Positions 8,504-16,914 are shown, numbered from the stretch's first letter. The stretch is DNA of 34,044 bases from Bacillota bacterium (GCA_023418915.1 JAEZYU010000080.1:1-34044); one strand, 5' to 3'. Made by a program: numbers and translations. The notes: generated from the letters alone by a model not told the origin.

Positions 8504-9690
8504 GATATGCAAAAATATTTGTGCTGCTTTGTTGTGCAATGCATGTATCGATTGCATTGACCGGGTGCAAGCTCTCTTATATAGGTTCCACTCAGATCAA
8601 TAAAATCGAGTTTATTCGAGCTGTCGGTATTGATAAATGTGCTGCTGATGGTACTATTCAGCTTACGATAGCCACTCAAAGAGTAATGTCAGGAGGAGGC
8701 GAAGGAGGATCTCAGCAAAAGCAGTCCGAGATCATGCACTCTGAAGGGAAAACAGGTCTTGAGGCAGTGCGGAATTATTGGAGTTTTTCTGACAAAAGAC
8801 CGTTCTGGGGTCATCTCGAATATATTCTCATAGGTGAGGAAGCTGCAAAAGAAGGTATTCTGAAGTATTTAGACATATTCACCAGGGATCCGGAGGTACG
8901 ACTAAATTTGAACGTATTTATTGTAAAGGGAACAGCTGCAAGCGAAGTCATCAGACTCGGAAACACCGGCAACAAGTTCATATTTGACAGGCTTGAGGGC
9001 ATAAAGGATAACTACTGGGGCTTGTCTATGATAAATGATGTCAGCCTTATGGAGGTTATGTATATACTCGATACAGAATATCTGTCTTTGTATGTACCAT
9101 GTGTTAAATTAACAAAACATTCTGAAAGAGCAGAAAGTGAGAATGAAGATATGGACATAACCCTTGAGGGCTTTGCGGTATTTGACAGTGACAAACTGGC
9201 GGGCTTTTTGGAAAGAGAGATGGCAAGAGGTCTGAATTTTCTCAGAAATAACGTACAGTCTGGTGTTATTACGGTCAGGAGCCCGAATGGAGAAAAAATT
9301 TCACTGGAAATCATAGAAAGTAACAGCAGGATGAAACCCACAATAGAAAATGGTGAACTGCGTGTCATGATAGAAATAGAGCTGAACAGTAATATAGGTG
9401 AAATACAGTCAGAAGAGGACGTATTCAGTGATAAGAGCATTGAACATTTAAAGGATCAACAGGAACAGATCATCAAGGAGGAGGTCAAAAGAGTTATTGA
9501 TCTTGCGCAGGAAAAAAACTTGGATTACTTTGGTATGGGTAATGCTGTATTTCATAAATATCCTGATAAATGGGAGGATGTTTTTGAGAAAAATTGGAGG
9601 AGCATGTTCCCGGAGATCGACTTTGATATAACTGTAGAATCTCAGATTACCAGGACATACGACATCAAGCAGCCCATTGGAAGCAAGTAG
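8500..9690 (+). CDS. gerKC: Spore germinant receptor C subunit, lipoprotein
   Basis: Lipid-anchored C subunit of the germinant receptor. A short signal peptide ends in the lipobox ALTGC, so Cys23 would be lipidated after cleavage. The remaining sequence matches the family layout: the N-terminal part begins IEFIRAVGIDK and the C-terminal part ends in the helical EEVKRVIDLAQEKNLDYFGMG segment followed by a VESQITRTYDIKQP strand. Length of 396 aa is normal. It overlaps the A gene by 4 nt and is followed 9 nt later by a small membrane protein gene, so all four genes should be co-transcribed in the forespore. Confidence 0.92.
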   Translation: MRYAKIFVLLCCAMHVSIALTGCKLSYIGSTQINKIEFIRAVGIDKCAADGTIQLTIATQRVMSGGGEGGSQQKQSEIMHSEGKTGLEAVRNYWSFSDKRPFWGHLEYILIGEEAAKEGILKYLDIFTRDPEVRLNLNVFIVKGTAASEVIRLGNTGNKFIFDRLEGIKDNYWGLSMINDVSLMEVMYILDTEYLSLYVPCVKLTKHSERAESENEDMDITLEGFAVFDSDKLAGFLEREMARGLNFLRNNVQSGVITVRSPNGEKISLEIIESNSRMKPTIENGELRVMIEIELNSNIGEIQSEEDVFSDKSIEHLKDQQEQIIKEEVKRVIDLAQEKNLDYFGMGNAVFHKYPDKWEDVFEKNWRSMFPEIDFDITVESQITRTYDIKQPIGSK

Positions 9691-9699
9691 GTGAGATAG

Positions 9700-9903
9700 A
9701 TGATTGCAATATTAACAATCATAGTGGCGGCAGTCGGTGCATTTGAAATAACAGGTATGGTAAAAAGAAAGCAGACAAGGGAGATCGTAGTTTTTATTGT
9801 AATTGCATTGTTTTCTCTTGCTATGGGGTATTATTATATATTAACTCCTCATGATAAAAGCCTGATATATTATATTCTTGATTTTATGGGGATAAGTTTC
9901 TGA
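9700..9903 (+). CDS. Small two-helix membrane protein, D-like germinant receptor subunit
   Basis: A 67-aa protein with a hydrophobic segment at the N-terminus (IAILTIIVAAVGAFEI), a short basic loop (KRKQTR), a second helix (VVFIVIALFSLAMGYYYI) and a weakly hydrophobic tail. Small two-helix proteins encoded within receptor operons are known as D subunits in bacilli and modulate receptor activity; this gene sits between the C and B genes in the same way. Sequence identity to known D subunits cannot be judged here. The ribosome site is AGGTGAG and spacing to both neighbours is short. Confidence 0.7.
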   Translation: MIAILTIIVAAVGAFEITGMVKRKQTREIVVFIVIALFSLAMGYYYILTPHDKSLIYYILDFMGISF

Positions 9904-9918
9904 TGGGAATGGTGCAAT

Positions 9919-11007
9919 ATGTTATCTGACAGTAAAAAAATATCAATAAGACAGGCGGCCTTTCTGTTTTTAACAATAACCTTTACTCCTACTATAAGGT
10001 TAGTTCCATCATATGCAGCACAAAAGGCGAAACAAGCGGCATGGCTTTCACCGATCATTACTGCTGTGCTTCTGTTTCTTTTAGCGCTGATATGGCATAA
10101 GCTGTATAAGAAATATAAGGATAAATCTCTGATGAATATATATTGTGATATTGCAGGGACCATAGCAGGAAAAATAATCATAATAATATATCTGCTATGG
10201 ATGATGCTGTTGACTGCGCTATATATCAGGTATTTTGCCATTAGACTTGTCGGAGCTATATACCCGAATACGAGTCTTTCCATATTTATTGTTTCAATGC
10301 TTATTGTCGTAGCCTACACACTCAGCTTCGGCATGACTGCTCTGGCCAGATTCAATGAAATAGTGCTTCCCTTTCTGGTGATTGTTTTTTACGTGCTTGT
10401 TCTAATGATGATACCAAATTTTAGGATGGATTTCCTGACACCTATAAGTGTTCGAAGCATAATACCTGTTTTTGAAGCCAGTGTAGCTCCTACCGGTATA
10501 GTTGCATATTTTAGTTTTATTTTCATATTTGGCGATAGGATTAATAATAAGGAAAGTATCAAAAAAACTGGTTTTAAGCTGTCATTATTTCTTGTTATCG
10601 CAGAGATCACGATCATAGCATCAATACTTGCCACATTCGGCTACAGAGTCGCGCGACGTACGCAGCTGCCTTTTCTGATTGCAGTAAAACAGATATCTGT
10701 CATGAACATATTTGAGAAAGTAGAATCCATTGTTGTTTCAGTATGGGTACTATCAGATTTTATTATTATATGTTTTTTCGTCCTCTCTGGTCTCAGCATA
10801 CTGAAATCAATATTCAAACTATCCGATACAAAGCCGCTCATAAGTATTTATGTGGTTTTTTCATTCTTTCTTTCTATGCTTCTTGCGAACAATGTGTTTG
10901 AGATGGAAAGACTATCTGAGGCCTTTGCGCTGCCGGGAAACATTATTCTTGGATTTGTGATGCCGGCAATAATGTTTATGGTTGGGAAGATAAGAAAAAA
11001 GGTCTGA
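9919..11007 (+). CDS. gerKB: Spore germinant receptor B subunit, permease-like
   Basis: B subunit of the germinant receptor, an integral inner-membrane protein related to amino acid/polyamine permeases and thought to bind the germinant. The 362-aa sequence has about ten hydrophobic helices, starts with the family-typical KISIRQAAFLFLTITF, and has the conserved loop FRMDFLTPI. It begins 15 nt after the small D-like gene. Its ribosome site is weak, suggesting coupling to the gene before it. Substrate cannot be inferred. Confidence 0.92.
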   Translation: MLSDSKKISIRQAAFLFLTITFTPTIRLVPSYAAQKAKQAAWLSPIITAVLLFLLALIWHKLYKKYKDKSLMNIYCDIAGTIAGKIIIIIYLLWMMLLTALYIRYFAIRLVGAIYPNTSLSIFIVSMLIVVAYTLSFGMTALARFNEIVLPFLVIVFYVLVLMMIPNFRMDFLTPISVRSIIPVFEASVAPTGIVAYFSFIFIFGDRINNKESIKKTGFKLSLFLVIAEITIIASILATFGYRVARRTQLPFLIAVKQISVMNIFEKVESIVVSVWVLSDFIIICFFVLSGLSILKSIFKLSDTKPLISIYVVFSFFLSMLLANNVFEMERLSEAFALPGNIILGFVMPAIMFMVGKIRKKV

Positions 11008-11017
11008 CATTCTCGGG

Positions 11018-11047
11018 GAACATTTTTCAATGGCGGATGTTTTTTTC
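11018..11047 (+). terminator. Weak terminator after the germination operon
   Basis: GAACAT can pair with ATGTTT around a 12-14-nt loop, followed by a T-rich run at 11040-11046. The stem is short, so confidence is low. Confidence 0.35.
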
Positions 11048-11087
11048 TCAATGCACTAAGCATCCTGGAATAATCAGTAAAGTTGTC

Positions 11088-11117
11088 TTGACACAGAACA
11101 AATGTTTGGTATATTAT
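11088..11117 (+). promoter_or_regulatory. Sigma-A promoter of the Fe-S aldo/keto reductase gene
   Basis: TTGACA at 11088-11093 with TATATT at 11110-11115 (16-nt spacer) or TATTAT at 11112-11117 (18 nt). Either puts the transcript start near 11122, which argues for translation starting at 11149. Confidence 0.75.
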
Positions 11118-11148
11118 TGGTATGAGCTATAGAAAGGGGTGTCAGCCT

Positions 11149-12297
11149 ATGATATACAGAAAGCTTGGCAGGACCGGGCTGGATGTTGGCATTATCGGCC
11201 TTGGAACCGAACATCTGTGGCATGAACCGAAGGAAACAGTCATATCGGTGATAGATGAAGCTTTAGACAACGGAGTCAATTATATGGACCTGTTCATGCC
11301 TTCTCCGGAAATAAGGGACAACATAGGTGCAGCAATAAGCGGTAGGAGAGAAAAGGTAATGATAGCCGGTCATATCGGTTCTGTTGAAAAGGACGGTCAG
11401 TATCTGAGAACAAGAGAAAAAACAGCGTGTATAGAGTATGTCGACGATCTGCTCACAAGACTCAAAACTGACTACATAGACTTCCTAATGCTTCACTTTA
11501 TTGATGGAGAAGACGACTTCCAATCGGTATTCGGCGAAGATGGCATGCTGGAGCTCGCCCTCAAGTTTAAAAAGCAGGGTAAGGCACGTTATATCGGCAT
11601 GAGCAGCCACAAGGTGCCAGTTTCACTTATGGCTGTGAACAGCGGCCATCTTGATGTGCTTATGTTTCCGGTCAATCCGGCATTTGATATGCTTCCGGGA
11701 AATACTGAGCTTGGCGATCTGTGGGAGGCAAAGCCGTACAAGCAGCTCGAGGATAATGGCAGGAGGCCCGAATATGGGCGAAGGGAACTCTATCTGGCAT
11801 GTGAGAAGCAGGGGACGGGGATAGTTGCGATGAAGCCCTATGCTGGTGGCTGGTTGTTCTATAAGGAAAATCCAAGTTCAATAGTATTGACGCCAGCTCA
11901 ATGCCTGCATTACTCACTTTCTCAACCGGGCGTATGTACAGCTGTTCCAGGCTGTAAAACAGTAGAGCAGATGAGAGAAGCACTGACATATCTGAATTCC
12001 TCGGATGAGGAAAAGGATTTCAGCAAAACTATCAGCAGCACAAGCTGGGATATCAGGGGCAGCTGTATGTATTGCAACCATTGTCTTCCATGTCCTGCAG
12101 GTATAGATATAGGAGCTGTGACAAGGCTGGCGGACAGTGCGGGCGAAGGAATAACAGATGTGGTAAGGCAAAAATATGAACAGCTTAAAATAAAGGCTTC
12201 TGAATGCTTTAAATGTGGATCATGTATGGAGAGGTGTCCATTTGGTGTGGATGTCATTTCAAATATGGGTAGGGCTGTCGGGACATTCGGGACATGA
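11149..12297 (+). CDS. Aldo/keto reductase-fold protein with C-terminal 4Fe-4S ferredoxin domain
   Basis: Barrel of the aldo/keto reductase superfamily (residues 1-270) fused to a ferredoxin-like tail with two cysteine clusters, CMYCNHCLPCP and CFKCGSCMERCPFG, each able to hold a 4Fe-4S centre. The barrel starts canonically with YRKLGRTGLDVGIIGLG. Two of the four usual catalytic residues look replaced: the Asp segment reads YMDLFMPSPE with no Tyr where DTAxxYGxSE is normal, and the Lys strand reads VMIAGHIGS instead of VxIATK. The His is kept in MLHFIDG. Classical NADPH-dependent carbonyl reduction is therefore doubtful; electron transfer through the clusters may dominate. The start at ATG 11149 has AAAGGGG at good spacing; ATG 11122 would be nearly leaderless. 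Partner and substrate are unknown. Confidence 0.82.
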   Translation: MIYRKLGRTGLDVGIIGLGTEHLWHEPKETVISVIDEALDNGVNYMDLFMPSPEIRDNIGAAISGRREKVMIAGHIGSVEKDGQYLRTREKTACIEYVDDLLTRLKTDYIDFLMLHFIDGEDDFQSVFGEDGMLELALKFKKQGKARYIGMSSHKVPVSLMAVNSGHLDVLMFPVNPAFDMLPGNTELGDLWEAKPYKQLEDNGRRPEYGRRELYLACEKQGTGIVAMKPYAGGWLFYKENPSSIVLTPAQCLHYSLSQPGVCTAVPGCKTVEQMREALTYLNSSDEEKDFSKTISSTSWDIRGSCMYCNHCLPCPAGIDIGAVTRLADSAGEGITDVVRQKYEQLKIKASECFKCGSCMERCPFGVDVISNMGRAVGTFGT

Positions 12298-12302
12298 TTA
12301 TG

Positions 12303-12472
12303 GAAGATATGATCATATCGTTTTATTTCGACTGATCGAAAGAAAATATCTGAAAGGCAAATAGGTACCTGCCTCATAGCGTTTTTCAACCCGAAGGGTT
12401 TGAAAAGACGTATTAGCGTTTTTCAGCCTGCTGGCTTTGAAAATACGTTGAGAGGTTGGGACATATATCGCC
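12303..12472 (+). repeat. Hairpin-array element, copy A (2 units)
   Basis: Begins 5 nt after the stop codon of the preceding gene and runs in the same direction. First hairpin: TTTTATTTCG (12321-12330) with CGAAAGAAAA (12337-12346). Then GGCAAATAGGTACCTGCC, a linker, and two 37-nt units (GCG at 12379 and 12416). Unit 1 is CAACCC-GAA-GGGTTTG; unit 2 is CAGCC-TGCT-GGCTTTG, a change on both sides that keeps pairing. The 3' end reads TTGAGAGGTTGGGAC then ATATATCGCC. 12473-12575 holds nothing recognised apart from the next ribosome site. Confidence 0.85.
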
Positions 12473-12575
12473 CCGATATATTGAGATAGTGAGTTTGGGG
12501 TCGATACCACGAAGGTTGTAACTGGAAAATTATTTATTAAAACCTTACAAGAAATACTATACGGGGAGTAATTTT

Positions 12576-13169
12576 ATGGAAATATCAAGACTTGAGCAGC
12601 AAATACAGTTCATAATTGAGATAGACAAGCTAAAATCAGTCATACGACAGAATTATCTTGCTGATGGCTCGCGTCGTGAAAATGATTCGGAGCATTCATG
12701 GCATCTGGCGATGATGGTGGCTGTCCTGGCGGAGCATTTTAAAGGTGCTGATGTGGTCAGGACAATGAAAATGGTTCTGATACATGACCTTGTTGAAATA
12801 TACGCAGGCGATACATTTGCTTACGATGAACAGGGCTACCTCGATAAAGATGAACGTGAACAGAAGGCAGCAGATAAACTGTTTTCCATGCTTCCTATGG
12901 ACCAGGAAAGAGAGTTTAGGGAGATGTGGGAGGAATTTGAGGGTATGGATACGAATGAGGCTATATTTGCGGCAGCTGTCGACAGGATCCAGCCGCTGCT
13001 GCTTAACTCAGCCTCACTGGGAAAAATGTGGAAGCAAAAAAAGGTGACGGTGGATAAGGTATTAAAGAGAAATGAAATGATTTTCGAGAGAGCGCCTGAA
13101 ATCATAGTTGACTATGTTCGCGAAATAATAGAAAATGCATTTAAAAACAATTACTTTTTTGATGAGTGA
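12576..13169 (+). CDS. HD domain phosphohydrolase, YfbR/HDDC2-like
   Basis: Metal-dependent phosphohydrolase of the HD superfamily; the closest known relatives are 5'-deoxynucleotidases, which hydrolyse deoxynucleoside monophosphates. The metal ligands are visible: His in SEHSWHL, the HD pair in LIHDLVEIYAGD, and the distal Asp in AAVDRIQPLL. The SRRENDSEHSW segment is typical of this branch. Length (197 aa) is normal for the family. Start ATG 12576 has a strong GGGGAG site. It stands alone downstream of repeat element copy A. Confidence 0.85.
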   Translation: MEISRLEQQIQFIIEIDKLKSVIRQNYLADGSRRENDSEHSWHLAMMVAVLAEHFKGADVVRTMKMVLIHDLVEIYAGDTFAYDEQGYLDKDEREQKAADKLFSMLPMDQEREFREMWEEFEGMDTNEAIFAAAVDRIQPLLLNSASLGKMWKQKKVTVDKVLKRNEMIFERAPEIIVDYVREIIENAFKNNYFFDE

Positions 13170-13305
13170 CCCAGTTCACTCACCCGGAATAAATTAATAT
13201 AAATGTTTTTACAATTGATGCTGCCATATGGCTGTGTTATTATTTCCTTGAATAAATTAACCGGAATGGATGAAACATGAACTCATTACAGGCATATAAT
13301 CGAAA

Positions 13306-13445
13306 ACTATGCTCCGTGCAAAGACCACAGAACTATGTCGGCGATGCTTTGCTCGGAGCCCTGGATCTTAAGTAGCTGATGCTGGAACCGAATAACCGCA
13401 GCGGGTTGATGTGCCTATGGCATTTTTGTGACGGTCTTTATGTAT
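13306..13445 (+). ncRNA. Candidate structured RNA, possibly 6S-like
   Basis: In the 512-nt gap before the HTH gene, a TATAAT box at 13295-13300 would start a transcript near 13306. AAAGACC (13320-13326) pairs with GGTCTTT (13433-13439), enclosing about 105 nt with inner hairpins such as AACC/GGTT and TGCC/GGCA. TGCTCGGAGCCC followed by CTTAAG faintly recalls the terminal-loop side of 6S RNA. No -35 box and no strong terminator are seen. The remaining parts of 13170-13681 contain no gene. Confidence 0.3.
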
Positions 13446-13681
13446 CTGTGGCAGCGATTGCCTATGATTAATATTCCGTTTGATTAGTATGCTATAAAGA
13501 GCCAATAGACATAGTCGACTGGATTCGTGTTATTTTTCAGCATTACTAATAAAGATCAGGGATCGTGATTGTTTACTAGACAAGACTGCAGCAGGCATTG
13601 CCCTCATTGCAGTTTTTTATTGGAATAAATTCCGAAGTGGTCTTTGCTTCAAACCAAAAAAAATGGAGGAGCAAAGATATC

Positions 13682-13981
13682 ATGAAATATCTGAAAGCAC
13701 AAAATATACTGCCTGAAGAGGTAATAGAACTCATACAGAAATATGTCGATGGTGAGTTTATATATATACCGCGAAAAAACGGAAGAAAAAGGCTATGGGG
13801 AGAAAACAGCGGAGCCAGGGACAGCCTGAAGGAGAGAAATGCCCGGATCCACGAAAAATATGTGGATGGGGTCAGCGTCACTGAGCTGATGAATGAGTAC
13901 TTTCTTTCAGAACAGAGTATAAGGAGGATAATCGGCCAGGAGAAGAAACGCCTCTCAAAATCTTTGCATAATCATTTGTGA
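13682..13981 (+). CDS. CD3324-like small HTH protein
   Basis: A 99-aa basic protein beginning MKYLKAQNILPEEVIELIQK and containing VDGEFIYIPRK, matching a family common in clostridia and known as CD3324. The C-terminal half (VSVTELMNEYFLSEQSIRRIIGQEKKR) is a likely helix-turn-helix of the Mor/resolvase type, so it probably binds DNA; targets are unknown. The start at 13682 is chosen over an open frame reaching 13598 because GGAGGAG lies just before it and because the family starts at this methionine. Confidence 0.8.
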   Translation: MKYLKAQNILPEEVIELIQKYVDGEFIYIPRKNGRKRLWGENSGARDSLKERNARIHEKYVDGVSVTELMNEYFLSEQSIRRIIGQEKKRLSKSLHNHL

Positions 13982-14101
13982 TATGGAAATACCTGCATAC
14001 CTATGTTAGAGTAAGATTATCGTCGTTTTGACAAACCAGATAGTCCATTTAGTAGGAGATTGTAATTTAACTTCGATTAATGTAAAGAGAGGATGAATTG
14101 A

Positions 14102-14287
14102 ATGGCTTCAAAGACTCACAGGGGAAAAACTCTGTGGAAGCTGCCGTCTCACGGCAGAGGGACCTGTCCTTTATGTAAGGCAGCCAGGATAAAAGTATTA
14201 TATGAAAATGTAGCTGGTGATGGTAAAACTATAAAAGTATGTAAAAGATGCCAGCACAAAAAGGTGGAATCCGTAGCGGGACTTTGA
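14102..14287 (+). CDS. Small zinc-ribbon protein
   Basis: A 61-aa basic protein with two CxxC knuckles, CPLC and CKRC, 22 residues apart, which should bind one zinc ion. The N-terminus (KTHRGKTLWKLPSHGRGTCP) is rich in basic residues, as in small ribosome-associated or RNA-binding proteins. I cannot name the family with certainty. AGAGAGGATG precedes the start, and a strong terminator overlaps its stop codon, so it ends its own transcript. Confidence 0.75.
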   Translation: MASKTHRGKTLWKLPSHGRGTCPLCKAARIKVLYENVAGDGKTIKVCKRCQHKKVESVAGL

Positions 14288-14328
14288 GGGGAACAGCTAT
14301 AAATCAGCTGTTCACTCAAAGTTTTTTA
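14281..14328 (+). terminator. Rho-independent terminator overlapping a stop codon
   Basis: ACTTTGAG (14281-14288) pairs with CTCAAAGT (14315-14322), and inside it GAACAGCT (14291-14298) pairs with AGCTGTTC (14306-14313); a T run follows. The zinc-ribbon gene's stop lies in the 5' arm. Confidence 0.92.
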
Positions 14329-14444
14329 TAGCCTTTGAGAAAAGTGAAGCTTATCGTGTCTGTCAAAAAATTCCATATATAGCAGCATTGCGTATATCGA
14401 AGGTGATGTGCTCAGAATACACATGATATATCTATTAGACAAAT

Positions 14445-14475
14445 AAAAAGCCCTTCTGACATAAACAGAAGGGCT
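14445..14475 (-). terminator. Rho-independent terminator of the LysM gene
   Basis: AGCCCTTCTG (14449-14458) pairs with CAGAAGGGCT (14466-14475); on the minus strand the hairpin is followed by a T run (14445-14449). It lies about 160 nt past the LysM stop. Confidence 0.88.
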
Positions 14476-14551
14476 ATACTATTCACTAAGAGCGTTTCCC
14501 GATTGTGATGTAGCTTAGCGCAGCTGAGAGTCTGTTTGCTTCCTATATTTA

Positions 14552-14663
14552 GTTACTTGATTCCCGCAGCTATTATCTGGTTACTTGATTCCCGCAGCTA
14601 TGATTTAGTTACTTGACTCCCGCAGCTATGATTTAGTTACTTGACTCCCGCAGCTATTTTAAT
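14552..14663 (-). repeat. Four 28-bp tandem repeats at the LysM gene 3' end
   Basis: Units start at 14552, 14580, 14608 and 14636. The last overlaps the true end of the coding region: read on the minus strand each unit carries ATAGCTGCGGGA, TCAAGTAAC, that is the codons for IAAGVK plus the stop. The gene end has been copied three more times downstream of its own stop. Confidence 0.92.
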
Positions 14664-15902
14664 ATTATCCTGATGACCGGTGTCGACCAATCCATCCTTG
14701 TGGCGCACGCTGTTTGCAAAATGGAGATCGACAACCCCATGTGTAGCATTGTTTTTGACCCAGTCAAGGTTATAACCCGGGCCATAATTGTCGCTTCTCC
14801 AGGAGACGTTGATCCCGCCAGGTGCGTTTTCATTGCCTGCATGGGGCAGACTGGACATGCTCGCTGCAATCTTCCTGCCGTTTATTTTAACTATTACAGG
14901 ACGCCTGTCCCAGCTATAGTAACCGCCCCATATTTCCTTCATCTTCTGCGAATCGGAGGCGGTCAATGTTTCAACATCCGCATGTCCGCTTCCTGTAGTA
15001 CGCTTGACCATAAATGATTTTCCCGTATAGAAGTCAACGATTTCAAATGTGCTCTGTGTTGGGATCACATATTGTGCTTCAGTCCACCAGTCAAGGTATT
15101 CACCATATTTTTCACCAGGCGTTGGCTTTACAGGTATAACATAGACAGGGATCCTTATGGTCTGACCGATGGTAAGCCATGTGGATTCAGTCATATTATT
15201 TGCTTTCAGCAGTTCCGGCATTGGTATACCATGCTTGTCTGCGATACTCCACAGTGTATCTCCGGCCTTTACCGTATAGCTATTATAGGTAGTATACGGA
15301 CCTGATGCACCTTCCGATGGAGCGGCAGGTGCCTGAGGTGTTGTATTCTGAGGTATTTGGAGCTTTTGTCCGACATGAAGGATTGTTGATGATGTTGCAT
15401 TGTTGATTTTCATAAGATCAGCAAGATTTACGTTATATTTCTTGCTCAGCAGATAGAAGGTATCTCCGCTCTGAACGTTATGGACCGAAGCTTGCAAAGA
15501 TTGCCCGGAGCTGTCCTGCGATGCTGACGGTATGATCACCTGATCTCCAATATTGAGCCAGGAGCTTTCCGTTGCATTGTTGGCGGCCAGAAGTTTTGCA
15601 AAACTGACGCCATATTTCTGACTGATGGTCCAATAGGTATCTCCAGCTGCAGTAGTATGAAACGTATTTGTATCTGTTAAAGGTATAGTGAGTATGTCGC
15701 CCGGATATATAACAGTGTCAGTGGTTGCATTGTTTGCTTTTATCAGGTCTGTGACTGATATACCAAACCTTTTGCTGATAAGATAGAATGTATCTCCCGA
15801 CTGCACCTTATATGCTGAGCTCTGAGCAAAAGCACCGAATGTGCTTCCCAGAAAGACTCCGAATGAAAGTATACCAGTTATGATAAGCTTTTTGTATGCC
15901 AC
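14637..15902 (-). CDS. Secreted protein with four LysM domains and an uncharacterised C-terminal domain
   Basis: Probably secreted and held to peptidoglycan by LysM repeats. A signal peptide (basic AYKK, then a hydrophobic core) likely ends at AFA-Q near residue 26. LysM domains lie at about 31-74, 81-125, 141-184 and 208-252, each with the SGDTFYLISK / AGDTLWSIAD pattern. Residues 264-421 form a domain with several histidines (GSGHADVE, LPHAGNE, VVDLHF, SVRHKDG) that might be metal ligands of a hydrolase; I cannot assign it. Start: GTG 15902 has an ideal GGAGG 10 nt before it; the TTG at 15911 lies directly on that site. The gene is monocistronic, with its own terminator. Confidence 0.88.
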   Translation of the reverse strand: MAYKKLIITGILSFGVFLGSTFGAFAQSSAYKVQSGDTFYLISKRFGISVTDLIKANNATTDTVIYPGDILTIPLTDTNTFHTTAAGDTYWTISQKYGVSFAKLLAANNATESSWLNIGDQVIIPSASQDSSGQSLQASVHNVQSGDTFYLLSKKYNVNLADLMKINNATSSTILHVGQKLQIPQNTTPQAPAAPSEGASGPYTTYNSYTVKAGDTLWSIADKHGIPMPELLKANNMTESTWLTIGQTIRIPVYVIPVKPTPGEKYGEYLDWWTEAQYVIPTQSTFEIVDFYTGKSFMVKRTTGSGHADVETLTASDSQKMKEIWGGYYSWDRRPVIVKINGRKIAASMSSLPHAGNENAPGGINVSWRSDNYGPGYNLDWVKNNATHGVVDLHFANSVRHKDGLVDTGHQDNIKIAAGVK

Positions 15903-16314
15903 GCGATTCAATCCTCCTTCGTTTGGCTTTTACTTTATGTACAAGTTAACATAATGTGTGCACTAATGTACATAAGTTACAGCTATGTAAATAATGCCAT
16001 GACCGATTTTATATTCAACAACATACCAGCTTATGTCAAGCATAGGTATCAGCCGTGAAGGTTGTGAGGCTTGCTGATGCAGGGCTTTGATATAGTGCTG
16101 CATGTCCAGTCAGAATAAACTGCAGTTTCTATTGAGATAACGTCTGGAAAAAGTTACAATAGAAGTGAGCAGTAACTCCCGGGTTTGAAGCTTTAGCCAG
16201 AGAACTTGGGATGCAGCGAGTAGAGGACCTGTCATAGACCTGGTGATCTATGGTAAACACGTGGCAAACTCAGCTTATGATATTCAGACAAAAATAAGCA
16301 GGCAATCAAATCCA
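15903..16314. other. Non-coding divergent region
   Basis: About 400 nt between the LysM gene and the repeats before the FMN-binding gene. It is A/T rich near the LysM start, with TAACATAATGTG and TGTACATAA-type words. No gene, tRNA or known riboswitch was recognised. Confidence 0.4.
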
Positions 16315-16482
16315 GGTAATGGGATAGTGTAAAGCAGCTTGTGAAAAATAGCCCAAAGCACTATCAAGATGGTAATGGGATAGTGTAAAGCAGCGTATGA
16401 AAAATGCGGCATAGCATCATTAAGATGGTAATGGGATAGTGTAAAGTAGCGTATGAAAAATGCGGCATAGCATTATTAACAG
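16315..16482 (+). repeat. Three 56-bp tandem repeats before the FMN-binding gene
   Basis: Units start at 16315, 16371 and 16427, each opening with GGTAATGGGATAGTGTAAAG. Units 2 and 3 are nearly identical. A short fourth start (GGTAATGGTACGGAGG, from 16491) runs into the ribosome site, so the repeats form the direct leader of the gene. Confidence 0.93.
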
Positions 16483-16512
16483 TAAAACCGGTAATGGTAC
16501 GGAGGTAATTAT

Positions 16513-16914
16513 ATGAAAAAAAAGTATGTAGTAATACTTGCGATCTTTGTGATCATATCCACAGCAGTAATATTTGCTATTGGTATGTTCAGATCTGCTG
16601 GAGCAAATCTTGAGCAATTGATAACTATGGTTATTACTGACAGAGATCTATCGTGCATTGATGACGGCGTATATGCGGGCAGCTACGAGGTGTTTCCTGT
16701 TGCGGTCGAAGTGAAGGTCGCTGTTGAGGATCACATGATCACAGATGTTGAACTGGTGAAGCATCAAAACGGTCAGGGAGCAGATGCTGAAATACTTACG
16801 GAGCAGATCGTTGAAAAGCAGTCTCTTCAGCTTGATGCAATAAGCGGGGCAACTTACAGCAGCAAGGTGATTCTGAAGGCGGTCGAAAATGCACTTGATA
16901 GTGCATCAAACTAA
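16513..16914 (+). CDS. Membrane-anchored FMN-binding domain protein
   Basis: A 133-aa protein with one N-terminal membrane helix (VVILAIFVIISTAVIFAIG) and an extracytoplasmic FMN_bind domain, as in the NqrC/RnfG subunits. Domain marks are DGVYAGSYE near residue 51 and SGATYSS near 115; in such motifs the Thr is the site where ApbE-type transferases attach FMN. It may carry electrons at the outer face of the membrane. No ApbE or Rnf gene is adjacent. The start has a good CGGAGG site and is preceded by 56-bp repeats. The hairpin-array element copy B lies about 100 nt downstream. Confidence 0.87.
   Translation: MKKKYVVILAIFVIISTAVIFAIGMFRSAGANLEQLITMVITDRDLSCIDDGVYAGSYEVFPVAVEVKVAVEDHMITDVELVKHQNGQGADAEILTEQIVEKQSLQLDAISGATYSSKVILKAVENALDSASN

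Noticed and set aside
12379..12450. Array hairpins as ordinary intrinsic terminators
   Set aside because: The T run lies before each hairpin and an A run after it, on both strands, so the classic stem plus T-tract order is missing.
13384..13410. T-box-like GGAACCG word in the gap before the HTH gene
   Set aside because: The full T-box consensus and an antiterminator/terminator pair are absent, and the downstream gene is not a T-box type target.
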